This document shows positions 52,101 through 61,746 of a stretch of 64,000 bases of DNA, piece by piece. The stretch covers positions 4,836,001 through 4,900,000 of the forward strand of contig NZ_CP094970.1 of NCBI RefSeq assembly GCF_025790165.1, in the 5' to 3' direction. The notes beneath the pieces were generated by a model, which worked only from the letters and a program-made list of their open reading frames with translations, had not been told where the DNA came from and did not search any database. Within the stretch, counting starts at the first letter, position 1. Each line of letters starts with the position of its first letter. The position numbers and the translations under genes are program-made. This stretch comes from Solicola gregarius. GTDB lineage: Bacteria; Actinomycetota; Actinomycetes; Propionibacteriales; Nocardioidaceae.

Positions 52101-53202
52101 CGCCGTACGCGGGCATACGCATCTCGTCGTAGTTGACTCCGTTGTGCAGAGCGTCGCTCACGGCGAGCAGGCGATGCCAGGTGTCGTACGTTTCGTCGAG
52201 CAACTCCTCACCGTGTGCCGCACGCTTATGGAGATCATCCAGGACGTCGCGCATCGCGTACGACTCCCAGTACAACCGTTCGGTCGGGAGCATGCCGCGT
52301 TCCTCGGCGAAGAGCAGGAAGACGACACGCATCATGATCGTGACGGCCGCCTGATAGACCTCGTCATCGTCGTCGGGCAGTGGGTCAGAATCGCCTACCG
52401 ATCGTGCCTCGAAGCGGGCACGAGAGAACGAGCTGACGAGGAGTTCAACTGCCTTGCGTACCTGGGTGCCGAGAGCTTCGGTGATTTCCTCGGCGGCAGC
52501 TTCACTGTCTGCGAGCAACTTCGGTAAGCGTTCGTCGACGTTCTTGGTGCGGAATCGGCGTTGATCGATGAGGGTGAGAAAGGCGTCGCGAACGAGCGGC
52601 TCTTCGCCCCAGGTAGCGGCGTCCGTGACCGCAGAGCCTGTGGGTTTGTCTCGGTGTGCCCAGACAATCGCCCACCATCGACCGTCGGTCACGATGCCCA
52701 CCTCGACATCGGCCTTGCGAAGGAGTCCGGCCATCCGGTCGACCTCCGTCGCCGACCAACCGTCGAGCCCTGGGCCGCGCAGGTCATCCCTCGGTTCGAC
52801 GATCCGCAGCAGGGCTGCATAGTCAGCGCCTCTGCCCTCGAGGGCGCCATCCGGGCGGATCCTGATCTGTTCACCCGGAGAATGGATCTCGAGGTCAGCG
52901 GGCACGTGATCGCCGTCGATGCGTAGGTCGTCCCATTCAGCGAGCTGACCGAGAACGGTGTCGACCCACGCACGAGTGATCTCGGCGTACTCATCTCGGT
53001 TGTCGGGTGTGCGGGCGTCATAGGCACGCAACCAGTTCGCGTACGCCTGTTTGAAGACGACACCTCGCTCGTCCGTGTCGCCGAGCCGGTCGACGCCGCT
53101 GGGCCACGCCGATTTCACCACGGGAAGGCTCAGGAACGGCCCGTCGGTCTCGAACTGGTCGAGCCAGGAGTAGTCGACGGGACTGCTCCTTCGCTCCCTC
53201 AT
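49186..53202 (-). CDS. drmMI: N6-adenine DNA methyltransferase (DISARM class 1-type, DrmMI-like)
   Basis: 1338 residues. SAM-binding motif VADIAAGSGAFLVAAARF and catalytic NPPF motif (FDAVVGNPPFLGGKK) define a gamma-type amino-methylase; the long N-terminal part and C-terminal specificity-like region resemble Eco57I/BREX-PglX-size enzymes. ATG overlaps the drmD stop by 4 bp. Its place after an SNF2 helicase and before drmA fits class 1 DISARM; no BREX genes (brxC, pglZ, brxL) are near. The target site is unknown. Confidence 0.88.
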   Translation of the reverse strand: MRERRSSPVDYSWLDQFETDGPFLSLPVVKSAWPSGVDRLGDTDERGVVFKQAYANWLRAYDARTPDNRDEYAEITRAWVDTVLGQLAEWDDLRIDGDHVPADLEIHSPGEQIRIRPDGALEGRGADYAALLRIVEPRDDLRGPGLDGWSATEVDRMAGLLRKADVEVGIVTDGRWWAIVWAHRDKPTGSAVTDAATWGEEPLVRDAFLTLIDQRRFRTKNVDERLPKLLADSEAAAEEITEALGTQVRKAVELLVSSFSRARFEARSVGDSDPLPDDDDEVYQAAVTIMMRVVFLLFAEERGMLPTERLYWESYAMRDVLDDLHKRAAHGEELLDETYDTWHRLLAVSDALHNGVNYDEMRMPAYGGSLLDPGRFPWLSATDDKGLRIKVRDRVMLHVLRSVQYATIGNEARRISFRDIDVEQIGYIYEGLLGYTCQTVEGDAIVGLIGRDGEEPEIDARTLRRLYDESSDGKTFGLALLAEVKERQASAKPATPKQIVKAYNADITDEERAEVTRQLNPVVGSDEQLLAFLVDWSPLIRRDLRGIPFIVPVGGLVVAETPSRKNAGAHYTPRSLAEEVVQHALEPLVYEPGPLQENDRDQWHLKGSTAILDLKVADIAAGSGAFLVAAARFLAERVVEAWTAEDAISTEEVAKPDHAYDRAIREVVARCLYGADINPMAVEMCKLSLWLVSLDPTKPFSFVDDKIFCGNSLLGLTTAAQLEHLHIDPDRKRKFVVPYIDVRAKLHAATQLREQLATPVDPNDPMRSQAGKSRLLRQSQAATAELRRMADGVVAAGLRLGGKPGVQLEDAYKALEGACSEAFGAGGRSGAKLEEIISDGLTPAVQTDYDRWQPLHWVIEAPDVIVDRGGFDAVVGNPPFLGGKKVSGAIGANAREWLVNVVAHGARGNADLVAYFFLRARAILAHNGWLGLIATNTLAQGDTREVGLDQLLTGGLEIVRAVRSAPWPSKSVSLEYAAIWGVASRPRIGSSVVRYCDGHPATEISAFLEPEGRVKGRPLHLRANAGKSFVGSFINGVEEFSVPLELANAWVRADDSVGHVVRPFLSGKDDINGTASVSPTRWIVDFTGLTELQAGQYRVAFDWVDSRVRPVREKLSNKPKVKRDWWLYERSGVRLREALSNADDVLVLVSTSKTLMPVRVSANLVFSHGVTVFVDATFALEGLLSSAPHFYWAIAYGSTHETRMRYTPSDVFETFPQPESNARLHKVGKALDEERREIMLRRGLGLTKLYNLINDPDVRGDAYVDRLREIHVEVDEATIEAYGWDDLQLDHGFHTYRQVTRWTVSPDARVEILDRLLELNHERARAEGQDVPDQGELF

Positions 53203-56200
53203 CGGATGGTCACCTCCCCAGACGCGGCGTCCTCTGGGGACAGTGCGAAGACCACCGCGGCGTGGAACGTACGTGCCTTGACATCGGCATACCGGGCATC
53301 GACTGCGGCGAGTTCGCGTTCACGCTCCTCGGCGAGGGCTTGGATGCGCTCGCGGATCTGCGCGAGATCGCGCTCCGACTGTCGGCGTTCGTCGGTGAAC
53401 AGGGCGAGCTGGTCATCATCGGCGAGTTCCCTCGCTTCACGCAGAGCTTCCTCGAGTGTGTGGCCAAAACGATCGAAGATCGCGATGACGCGATCATGAT
53501 CGGCCTCATGACGTGCGGTGAGTTGCTGCTCGATGTCACGCCGGCGCCGGGCGACGCGATCCTCGACCGCGGCGGCAACGCGTGCTCGGAGGCCGTCGGC
53601 TGTGTCACTGCTCCAGGCCGACGCGATCTGGCGAATGACCACGTCGCTGGGGCGTTCGAGCTTGTCAGAGTCCAACGCACGTTCGAGCAGAGCCTCCGAC
53701 TTCTCCTCGCCGAGGGCCTGACGTCTGGCCAGTCGGGTACCGGCCAAGAAGACCTCCTCATGAACACGCAGACCAGCGTCGCCGATCAGCACCATGCGGG
53801 TGACCGCGGCGGCAAAGGACTCTCGGAGCTCCGGAACGACCACAGCGGTGACGCGTTCGAGCGAGCGCTCAGTACCCCAGATGGCTGCGCGAAGCCGTTT
53901 GGTGGCCCGCTGCAGCAGCGGGCTGCCTAGGTGCTGGTACACGACGTCGGGATCACCGCCCTCGTCGCGTGGGGCAAGCACCCGAGGGTCAAACGCGATG
54001 GGGCGAAGGTTGTCTGGGTCGAGGCGCGTGCTCAGGCCACGGGTGACCTGCTCCCAGGACTGGTCGAGCGACGGCAACCGCAGCACCGGAACGTCCGTGT
54101 ACTCCGAGCCGACTTCCTCGAGCTCCGGGATACGGTCGAGCTCGAAAGCTGTCTCGACCACCCGCTGGAGATTGGCTGGGCGAAGGTGGAGCGTCTTGCG
54201 ACTGCTGGTCAACTCGTCGGCGAGCTTCGTGAGTTCGGTACCGAGGCCGCGCCCGCCGGACAGCATCTTGCCCATCGGGTCCTTCTCGGCCCGTACGCTG
54301 GGGGCAGCGACGTCGACGCCGCCGAGTTGACGTTGGATGTCCGGAGCGATGATCTCATTGGCAGAGCCGAGGTCTCTCATGATCTGGGAGACCCTTCGCG
54401 CAACTCGCGCCAGCATTTCAACGTCTGCGGCAAGCTCGTCAGTGGCGTCTGTGCTCGCCGTGAAGTGGCGGATCTCTGGCGGAATCTGTTGGCCATAGCG
54501 GTCGACCCGACCAATGCGCTGTTCGAGTCGATTCGGATTGAACGGAATGTCGAAGTTGACCAGCCGGTGACAATAGTTCTGCAGGTCGATGCCCTCGCCC
54601 GCTGCGTCGGTGGCCCATAGGATCCGGATCGGCTCCTTTGCAGGATCCTCGTTGAAGCGATCGCGGATCAGTTCCCGCTCGTCAGAGTCTGTGCCGCCCG
54701 CGATCACGTCGATACGCTCGGATTCCCATCCCTTCTGGCGAAGGATGTCGCGAATCCAGTCGAGCGTGTCTACGTACTCGGTGAACACGACGACCCGCTC
54801 GTTGTTCCACTGACCATCGGGGCGACAGGCAGCCTCCAGGTATGCGATGAGCGACTCGAGGCGAGCGTCGGGACGCGCGTCGTAGCGATGACCCCACGTG
54901 CTCAGCCACTCCAGATCCTCGGTGTCTTCATCGGACAAGGGCGGCAGGGCGTTCTTAGTCTTCTGCAGGGTCTGCATCTCGGGTTGTTCGACCCGGCCTT
55001 CTTCGGCCCCGTCGGAGTCGGTTCCGACGACCTCGTCGTACAGGCTGTCGAAGTCCACCGGCAGGTCTCCGGCGCGGGTCTCGCGGTAGATGTCCACGGT
55101 GCGGGCGAACGCAACGGGCGAGGACAAGAACCGCTTCTTCAGCAAGAGCGTTGCCATGTCCTTCGCCGCCCGGCTGCCATCGGCCCTCGCAACGGCGTTG
55201 TCCCGACGTCTGGTGAATTCGAGCAGCCGCTCGTACGCCTCCGACTCCTTGTCCGTCGGCGCGTAGTCGAGGGCCTTGACCTCACGTTTGACGAAGCGCC
55301 CCGGGATGTCGTCCTTGAGTCGACGAACAGCAACCTGCTCGAGAGCCTTCTCATCGAGCGCCGTGCCTCGAACGAACCTCTGCGGATCGATCATCTCCAG
55401 AAGCGCCGTGAACGACTCGGTGTAGCCGTTGTGTGGGGTCGCGGAGAGGAAGAGTCGGTGCTCGCATCGCTCGGCCAAGTCTCGGACGGCGCGGGTGCGG
55501 AGTGAGTCGACGGCGTACCCACGGGTGCGGCCGACCTTGTCGCGGCGGGTCGGGGCGCTCGGAGCCACATGGTGGGCCTCATCGACCACGAGGATGTCGT
55601 ACGCGAACCGCGAGGCGTCGCGTTCATGGGCGTGGAACGCATCGCGGAGCTGCCGTTGGGCGCGGGCACCGGGGAGCCACGACATCGATACGATGATGCG
55701 CGGAAAGAGTGTGAACGGGTTCGCGTGAACACCATGGCTACGGCGTACCTCGCGCATGGTCTCGGAGTTCATGATGGTGAACTCGAGGCCGAACTTCTCG
55801 GCCATCTCCTCCTGCCATTTGATCCGCAGGCCCGCCGGGCACACGACGATCGCCGTCCGCGCGCGGTGGCGCAGGAAGAGCTCCTGCATCACCAAGCCGG
55901 CCTCGATGGTTTTCCCGAGGCCTACGTCGTCCGCGAGTAGCAGGTTGACTCGTGGCTCTCGGAGCGCCCGAACCAGCGGTTCGAGCTGGTAGTGCTCCAC
56001 ATTCGCACCGGAACGAAACGGCGCTTGGATCGTCTTGTCGTCGGCGCTGGTCAGTGCTCCCCAGCGGAGGGCATCGATGAAGGCCGCAAGCCGTGCAGGA
56101 TCATCGAAGCGTTCGGGAACGAGATCGGTCGGGAGATCCTGCGGCGGTGTCAGGCTGCGGCCGGGTTCGAGCTCCCACACCACGCGAAGTTCCTCGCCGA

Positions 56201-56414
56201 GGCGGTCGTCTTCGACCGACTGGAGCGTCACGGCGTGTTGGAGCTGCTGGACAGCATCGTCCTGCGCGCTTCGCGGGAGACTCTGTTGCTGAACGTCCGC
56301 CACTGCCCAGTTGGCTCCCCGGACGCTGACGATCTGTCCTGGCTCCGGCACGGCCGTGGCTGTCGTGTGTTCCCTCGCTGTCACAGAACCGACCCTATCG
56401 ATGGACACCGACAT
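53199..56414 (-). CDS. drmD: SNF2-family helicase DrmD
   Basis: About 1071 residues. SNF2/SWI2 ATPase: Walker A LLADDVGLGKTIEAGLV, DEAH box ILVVDEAHHVAP, motif III LFLSATPHNGY, C-terminal RVVVFTEYVDTLDW and LWATDAAGEGIDLQ with LEQRIGRVDRYGQ. Defining gene of class 1 DISARM and first gene of the operon. Start uncertain: ATG 56414 is used; an ATG at 56465 and a GTG at 56381 are in frame and none has a strong ribosome site. Promoter expected in 56415-56681. Confidence 0.9.
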   Translation of the reverse strand: MSVSIDRVGSVTAREHTTATAVPEPGQIVSVRGANWAVADVQQQSLPRSAQDDAVQQLQHAVTLQSVEDDRLGEELRVVWELEPGRSLTPPQDLPTDLVPERFDDPARLAAFIDALRWGALTSADDKTIQAPFRSGANVEHYQLEPLVRALREPRVNLLLADDVGLGKTIEAGLVMQELFLRHRARTAIVVCPAGLRIKWQEEMAEKFGLEFTIMNSETMREVRRSHGVHANPFTLFPRIIVSMSWLPGARAQRQLRDAFHAHERDASRFAYDILVVDEAHHVAPSAPTRRDKVGRTRGYAVDSLRTRAVRDLAERCEHRLFLSATPHNGYTESFTALLEMIDPQRFVRGTALDEKALEQVAVRRLKDDIPGRFVKREVKALDYAPTDKESEAYERLLEFTRRRDNAVARADGSRAAKDMATLLLKKRFLSSPVAFARTVDIYRETRAGDLPVDFDSLYDEVVGTDSDGAEEGRVEQPEMQTLQKTKNALPPLSDEDTEDLEWLSTWGHRYDARPDARLESLIAYLEAACRPDGQWNNERVVVFTEYVDTLDWIRDILRQKGWESERIDVIAGGTDSDERELIRDRFNEDPAKEPIRILWATDAAGEGIDLQNYCHRLVNFDIPFNPNRLEQRIGRVDRYGQQIPPEIRHFTASTDATDELAADVEMLARVARRVSQIMRDLGSANEIIAPDIQRQLGGVDVAAPSVRAEKDPMGKMLSGGRGLGTELTKLADELTSSRKTLHLRPANLQRVVETAFELDRIPELEEVGSEYTDVPVLRLPSLDQSWEQVTRGLSTRLDPDNLRPIAFDPRVLAPRDEGGDPDVVYQHLGSPLLQRATKRLRAAIWGTERSLERVTAVVVPELRESFAAAVTRMVLIGDAGLRVHEEVFLAGTRLARRQALGEEKSEALLERALDSDKLERPSDVVIRQIASAWSSDTADGLRARVAAAVEDRVARRRRDIEQQLTARHEADHDRVIAIFDRFGHTLEEALREARELADDDQLALFTDERRQSERDLAQIRERIQALAEERERELAAVDARYADVKARTFHAAVVFALSPEDAASGEVTIR

Positions 56415-56681
56415 GTGCTCGACAATCAGTGAACCCAATAGCCGACTTGTTGTACGCGGAGTCACGACTTTGACCTCGACGCAGGACTGCGCTCAGTGAG
56501 AATTGGCCTCGGAATGAGACGTTCGGGCCGTGGCGGAGGGAGCGGATCTACAGAGGTGACCGACCACCCGTCAGGTTCGAGGTCCGGCGAAGCGTCGTGA
56601 CACGGAGGCAACATCTTCTGGGGGTGTCGGACCAAGAAGAGATCCAACATGCCCGCGCATCCGAGAGCCACATCCCAGGAG
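56415..56681. other. Gap upstream of the DISARM-like operon
   Basis: About 270 bp between the membrane-protein gene and drmD, both on the minus strand. No gene is seen; it presumably carries the operon promoter. No clear -10/-35 pair or palindromic operator was recognised. Confidence 0.4.
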
Positions 56682-57278
56682 CTAGTTCGTTGCCGTTTTC
56701 GACGTCAGACCGGGCACGCGCATGTTGTCACGACCCTCAAGAGGGACTGCAGCGCTCGACGCATTGTGCGCCTCAACGGGGCGATCGGCGTCGGCAAGCC
56801 GCTGCACGGACAGCTTCTGGTCGATTCGTCGGCGGATCTGCCGACGAGCTCGTGGGACGGTTCCAACCCAGTACACAAGCCCCACGATTGCGACGAAACA
56901 CGCGATGACCGCCGGGATCATGAGCAGCGGCAACAGTCGTCCAAGGAGTCCAAGGATGACGAAGAGTGCATACGCCACCATGACACCAGCCAGAAAGATG
57001 CTTCTGACCGGATGCTCGCGTGCAAACTCCATCTCGGCAAGTGGCCTGACTGCCGCGGAGCGGGCAGTTCGTCTCCACTCCTCGGCCCAAGCTGTCTCAC
57101 CGTCTTTCGCGAGCTGATCTGCCATCATCAGAAGGCGCTTGCGTTCTCGATACCCCTTCTCGATCCGGTCCTGCGGGAGCCACTCGGTTCGGAACCAGTG
57201 GCCGGTCAGTCTGCTCGCACCGACGATGGCGAGTGGGATCACCGCTGCAAGAACTACTCCCATTAGCTGGTTGCTCAT
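56682..57278 (-). CDS. Small membrane protein of unknown function
   Basis: 198 residues from ATG 57278 (GGGAGGA 6 nt upstream). One N-terminal helix (about 6-20), a charged stretch (EKGYRERKRLLMMADQLAKDGETAW in part), a pair of helices at about 95-140 (FLAGVMVAYALFVILGLLG and the following PLLMIPAVIACFV) and a basic C-terminal tail. No family recognised. Upstream of the defence operon on the same strand, but about 270 bp apart, so linkage is uncertain. Confidence 0.65.
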   Translation of the reverse strand: MSNQLMGVVLAAVIPLAIVGASRLTGHWFRTEWLPQDRIEKGYRERKRLLMMADQLAKDGETAWAEEWRRTARSAAVRPLAEMEFAREHPVRSIFLAGVMVAYALFVILGLLGRLLPLLMIPAVIACFVAIVGLVYWVGTVPRARRQIRRRIDQKLSVQRLADADRPVEAHNASSAAVPLEGRDNMRVPGLTSKTATN

Positions 57279-57457
57279 GTCGTCCTCCCAACGTTGGATT
57301 CGAATGATCCCGCACGGCGCTGACAATAGCGCCGCAATAGGACCGGCGACCACCAGTCCGTTCCCGAAGGGCATGGGTGAGGCCGCGCGCCGCGCAAGCT
57401 CAGCTCGTCGTGTTGTTTCCAGAACCTGGCACGGAAGCGCACACGGACGGTGTCGAA

Positions 57458-59036
57458 TCAGGACATCAGAACGCCGGGGTTCATCACGCCCGCCGGGTCG
57501 AGCCCGTCCTTGGCGGCGCGGAGTACGCGGCCGAACGCGTCGCTGCGTTGCTGTTCGTACCACGGGCGGTGGTCGCGGGCGATGGCGTGGTGATGGGTGA
57601 TCGTGCAGCCGCTGTCGATGATCGCGGCGGAGACCGCCGCCTTGATCTCGTCCCACTGTGAGAGCAGACCGTCCCAGCGTCCGGGTGCGTACACGCCGTA
57701 GTACGGCGCGGGGCCGTCGGGATAGACGTGCGTGAACCGACACGTCACGAGGCCGATACCGCAGACCGCCTCGACCGCCCGCTGTGCCGCCGTACGGACC
57801 GCGTTATGGAAGGCTTCGAATCGGTCCCATGTGCACGCGGTTTCGAACGTCTCCACCACCATCGAACGCTGGGCCATGGCATCAAGCTGGTACGGCATCC
57901 GCAGAAACGACGACCGCCACGAACCGGCGGCGTCCCGCTCCGTCGCCGAGGCCGAACGGTCCTTGGTCTCCCCTGCGCGTCCGCCGTGGTCGGCGACCAG
58001 CTCGAGCGCACGGTTCATCCACGCCTCGACCGGATGGTCGGCCGACTCGAACGCGACCACCAGCACTCCTCCGCTCGTCGAGATGCCGGCGTTCAGGTAC
58101 GCCTCCGCCGGATCCAGCAGACGGCAATTGGTCGGGTAGAGCCCAGACTGCGCGAGCGCACGCGTCGCCTCGACCGCCTGCGCGAAGGAGTCGAGCTCGA
58201 CCGACGTCGTCAGTCCGTACGTCGGCCGGTCCTGCAGCCGCATCCACGCCTCGGTGATGATGCCGAGACTGCCCTCGGAGCCGAGGAAGAAGCGATCGTG
58301 CGACGGACCAGCACCTGACCCCGGCAGCCGTCGCGACTCGCTCACCCCCGACGGCGTGACCACACGCAGCGACTCGGTGAGATCGTCGATGTGGGTGTAC
58401 AGCGTCGCGTAATGCCCGCCCGCGCGCGTGGCCAGCCAACCGCCGAGTGTCGAGAACTGGAACGACTGCGGGAAGTGCCGCAACGTCAAGCCATGTGGGC
58501 GAAGCTGATCCTCCAAGCTCGGGCCGTACACACCCGGCTGGATCCGCGCCGCCCTGCTCGTACGGTCGATCTCGACGACCCGGTCGAGACGCTCCAGGTC
58601 GATCGTGACGACCGGACCATCGACCCGTGCCTCGACTCCCCCCGACCACCGAGCTGCCGCCGCCGTACGGGACGACCGCGATGCCCGCGTCGGAGCACCA
58701 GTCGAGCAAGGCGACGACGTCGGCCTCCGTACGCGGCCGCGCGACCCAATCGGGTACGTACTGCAGATCGCCGCGCAGGTTGCGTACGACGTCGCGAAAC
58801 GCCTTGCCGTGCGCGTGACCAGCCCGATCCGCGGGCGCATCGGAGCATAGCTCGGCCAGCGCGGCGGGCGGGCGTACGCGCGGCCCCGGGATGTCGAGCG
58901 ACTCCGGGCTCGGCGGCTCATGCATCGTGAAGTCGTGCTCGGGTACCAGCGCCGCGACGCGCTCCACCAAAGCGGCCGCTTCGGCCGCTTCGACGGCCTC
59001 ATCGACGTCACCCCAACCCCACCATGAACGACTCAT
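57458..59036 (-). pseudogene. FAD-linked oxidase (alkylglycerone-phosphate synthase-like), single frameshift in a G-run
   Basis: ATG 59036 with GAGGAG upstream. The first frame runs through DWVARPRTEADVVALLDWC and the FAD-binding motif VPYGGGSSVVGG. The frame then breaks at the six-G run near 58644; with five Gs it continues VEARVDGPVVTIDLERLDRV, STLGGWLATRAGGHYATLYTHIDD and LGSEGSLGIITEAWMRL to the end EGLDPAGVMNPGVLM (shown in spirit; key motifs only). About 525 residues once repaired, normal for the VAO-type family of AGPS/GlcD oxidases. A homopolymer slip may be a sequencing error or phase variation. Substrate not certain. Confidence 0.8.
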
Positions 59037-59100
59037 CAAGACTCCTCACGAAGGACACACGACGCCGGCAGCCGCGCCGTCGGCGCTCGATGCGAGCGTC

Positions 59101-60394
59101 TCACTCCTGCGTACGAGCAGGCACGGCGCGCTGCGGCGGAGAGGCTTGCGTGTCGAACTTCGTGCTCGCGAGTTGTCGCTCCGCGAACGTCACGAGATCC
59201 AGCACCTCGCCTGCCACGTACGCCCGAGTACCACGTTCAATCGACTTGCCATGCAATATCCCTGCCTGGCGTAGCTCATCGAGGGCGGCGTTGGCAGCCG
59301 GAAAAGAAACACCGAGAATCCGTCCCAGCGTCGTCGCCGTCAGGACGGGCGCTTCCGGTAGCTCAGCGAGCAGCCTCGCCACCGCTGAATCCGACCGTGG
59401 CGTTTCACGCAGACCTGCCGACGTTCGGTGCGCACGGAGGCGTTCCTCCCAAACCGAGCGCAAGTCGCTGATCTGCTGCATCAGACGCCGTGACTGCTCT
59501 GCTGCGACCGCAGATGCCTCGATGAACGAGTCGAGCCACGCATGAAGTGCGGAGTTGGCTTCCGAGCCGCCTGCCGGCCCGTCGTGGCGATAGGCCCCGA
59601 GCCCTTCCACATAGGCCGTACGCAGGGTTGCGAGGACGAGACTGATCGGAAGCACTGCCTGCTCAGTCATCCCGCGCCTTGTCAGCACGGTATGGATGAG
59701 TGCGCGGCCGACTCGGCCGTTTCCGTCCGTGAATGGATGGATCGTCTCGAACTGCGCATGCACAATGGCCGCTTGGATCAGCGGTGAGTGTGCCGAGCCG
59801 TTCAGGTAGTCGACGAGATCGGACATCAACGCGCTCACTCTGCTCGGCGCGGGCGGTACGAAATCCGCTCCGACCGGACTCCAGTCCGAGCCACCGATCC
59901 AGTTCTGCACCGACCGTAAGCCATGGTGCCGTAGTTGATCGGGGAGCAAGGCTCGGTGAAGGTCGACGATCTGATCGACGCTCACTGTCTCGACTTCGGC
60001 GAGCTCTGTCGTCGACCTCCACACGACCGTCATGTTGTTGGCAACGAGTCTGGCCTGCTCCCCAATGCCGCGAACATCCTCGGACTGCCCCAACTCGGCG
60101 AGCGCCACCTGCTGCGCCGAAGGTGCTATGCCCTCGATCCGAGAGCTCGCGATTGCTTCCGACCTCAGCAAGAATCGAGCCACCCCAGCCAGACCGTCCG
60201 CACCTGGGCCGTTCACTGCCCGGATACTCCGCTCCACCGTCGCGATCCGTCGCGACAGGCTCCCCCTCAACCGCGAGCGCAAGGCCATCGACCGGGTCGG
60301 GAACATAGCTCTGGTAGCGACCCGAGCGCCGCGCACGACGAGGCACGCCCGACTCGACACTGGATTCCCACTGCGCGCTCTCCCACGCGGCCAT
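59101..60394 (-). pseudogene. Fic-domain protein, frameshifted near its N-terminus
   Basis: ATG 60394 opens with AAWESAQWESSVESGVPRRARRSGRY and SYVPDPVDGLALAVEGE, the usual Fic N-terminal region; an extra C near 60262 breaks the frame. The other frame then gives LSRRIATVERSIRAVNGPG, the self-inhibitory motif ASSRIEGI (S-x-x-x-E-G/N type), and the AMP-transfer motif HPFTDGNGRVGR, ending with a winged helix. Class II-like Fic AMPylator. A shorter protein starting at an internal codon would still hold the whole Fic domain, so activity is possible even if the shift is real. Confidence 0.8.
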
Positions 60395-60548
60395 CGGGTC
60401 TAACCTTTCGCGAGTCCATGAAGCATTAAAGGATACGTAGTGATCCTTTCACAGGTGTCTCGTGAATGTAAGGATATGAGCCACGGTTCTCACCGGGCGG
60501 GCTCGTGGACCTCTTCGCATCGGCTCGCATTCGCCGACCACACGTTCG

Positions 60549-61730
60549 TTAAGCAGCAGCGACCAGGTGCGGGGTCCTCGTCCTCCATGCCAGGGGGATG
60601 ACGGTTGCGAAGCCACCGATCGCCATCAGCATCATCCACATGGCCGGGTAGCCGAGACGTTCAACGACGAGCCCTGCTGAGGGCGGGCCGCACATGAAGC
60701 CCAAGAACAGGCCGAGCGACACCCGGCCCGTGGCGCGCCCGATCGAGTCGGCGGGAGTGACGTTGAGGACGGCGACCATCACGAGGACATTGGCGGCAAG
60801 GGCACTGAAGCCGAAGAGCCCGGCGGCCGGCCAGACCAACCAGGCACCGACCTGCTCAGTGAGCATGATCCCGACGAGCGCGATGACCGTGATCACAGAC
60901 AGCCAGCTCATGGGCGTACGAAGGTCGCGAACATCCTGTACGCCCCTCCCCCACAGGAATCTCGCGACCACGCCGACGCCACCGAGAACGGCGACAACCA
61001 GCCCGGCCGTCGATGCAGACAGGTCGAGCTCCACGTGCGCGAACAAGGGAAGGTAGACGTTCGTCGCCTGGGCGACGGCACCGGCCGCGAAGGCGTAGAC
61101 GAACAGCCACGCGACCTCCGGGCCATGCCTTATCGACCCTGACGATGTTGCGCTACGACGAGGCCCAGGTCCGCCAGTCGCCGGGACGGTTGCAAGTATT
61201 CCGACGATGGCGACGGCACAGCACACGGCAAGGGCGTTCCGCCATCCCCACCACATTGCGAGTGGGGGAAGCAGGAGTCCCGCCATCAGCTGACTCGCCT
61301 GCACGCCGGACTGCTTGATGCCCAAGATCGACCCGCGTCGACGTGGGTCCACCCGCTCGAGCAGGTAGCGGTTCGTCGCCGGGTTGGCCAGTGCTTGCGC
61401 GACTCCCGACAGCACGAGCGCCACTATCAAGACCAAAAACCCAGCAGCCGACGCCGCGCCTATGGTTGCGAGCCCCGACACCGCGAAGGTCGCGATGAAC
61501 AGACCACGGAGGCCCATCCGGTCGGCAAGCCAACCGCCGGCGGTGGTTGCCACGCTCGCCGCCGCGAACACGACCAACCACAGCTGACCGTACTGTCCGA
61601 CCGAGAGATCGAGGTCGTCTACGACGAACGGCCCTAGCGCCGCGAGAGCGTAGTGCGTCAAGGGGCCGACACCCATGGCCATGGCGAGGTACGGTGCCAC
61701 GAACCACGGGGTCGGCCGTCTCGACTTCAA
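60549..61730 (-). CDS. MFS transporter
   Basis: 393 residues, about 12 transmembrane helices. Loop 2-3 motif GGWLADRMGLRG (the MFS motif A) and LLERVDPRRRGSILGIKQSG. Resembles the CynX/NimT-like transporters of small organic acids or drugs. ATG 61730 is 16 bp past the stop of the substrate-binding protein gene, so it is probably co-transcribed with that gene and may import a related compound. Confidence 0.85.
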   Translation of the reverse strand: MKSRRPTPWFVAPYLAMAMGVGPLTHYALAALGPFVVDDLDLSVGQYGQLWLVVFAAASVATTAGGWLADRMGLRGLFIATFAVSGLATIGAASAAGFLVLIVALVLSGVAQALANPATNRYLLERVDPRRRGSILGIKQSGVQASQLMAGLLLPPLAMWWGWRNALAVCCAVAIVGILATVPATGGPGPRRSATSSGSIRHGPEVAWLFVYAFAAGAVAQATNVYLPLFAHVELDLSASTAGLVVAVLGGVGVVARFLWGRGVQDVRDLRTPMSWLSVITVIALVGIMLTEQVGAWLVWPAAGLFGFSALAANVLVMVAVLNVTPADSIGRATGRVSLGLFLGFMCGPPSAGLVVERLGYPAMWMMLMAIGGFATVIPLAWRTRTPHLVAAA

Positions 61731-61746
61731 GACCGGCCTGGCCGGA

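Noticed and set aside
49186-53202. BREX (PglX) interpretation of the large adenine methylase
   Set aside because: No brxA/B/C, pglZ or brxL nearby; an SNF2 helicase and drmABC flank it, which fits DISARM.
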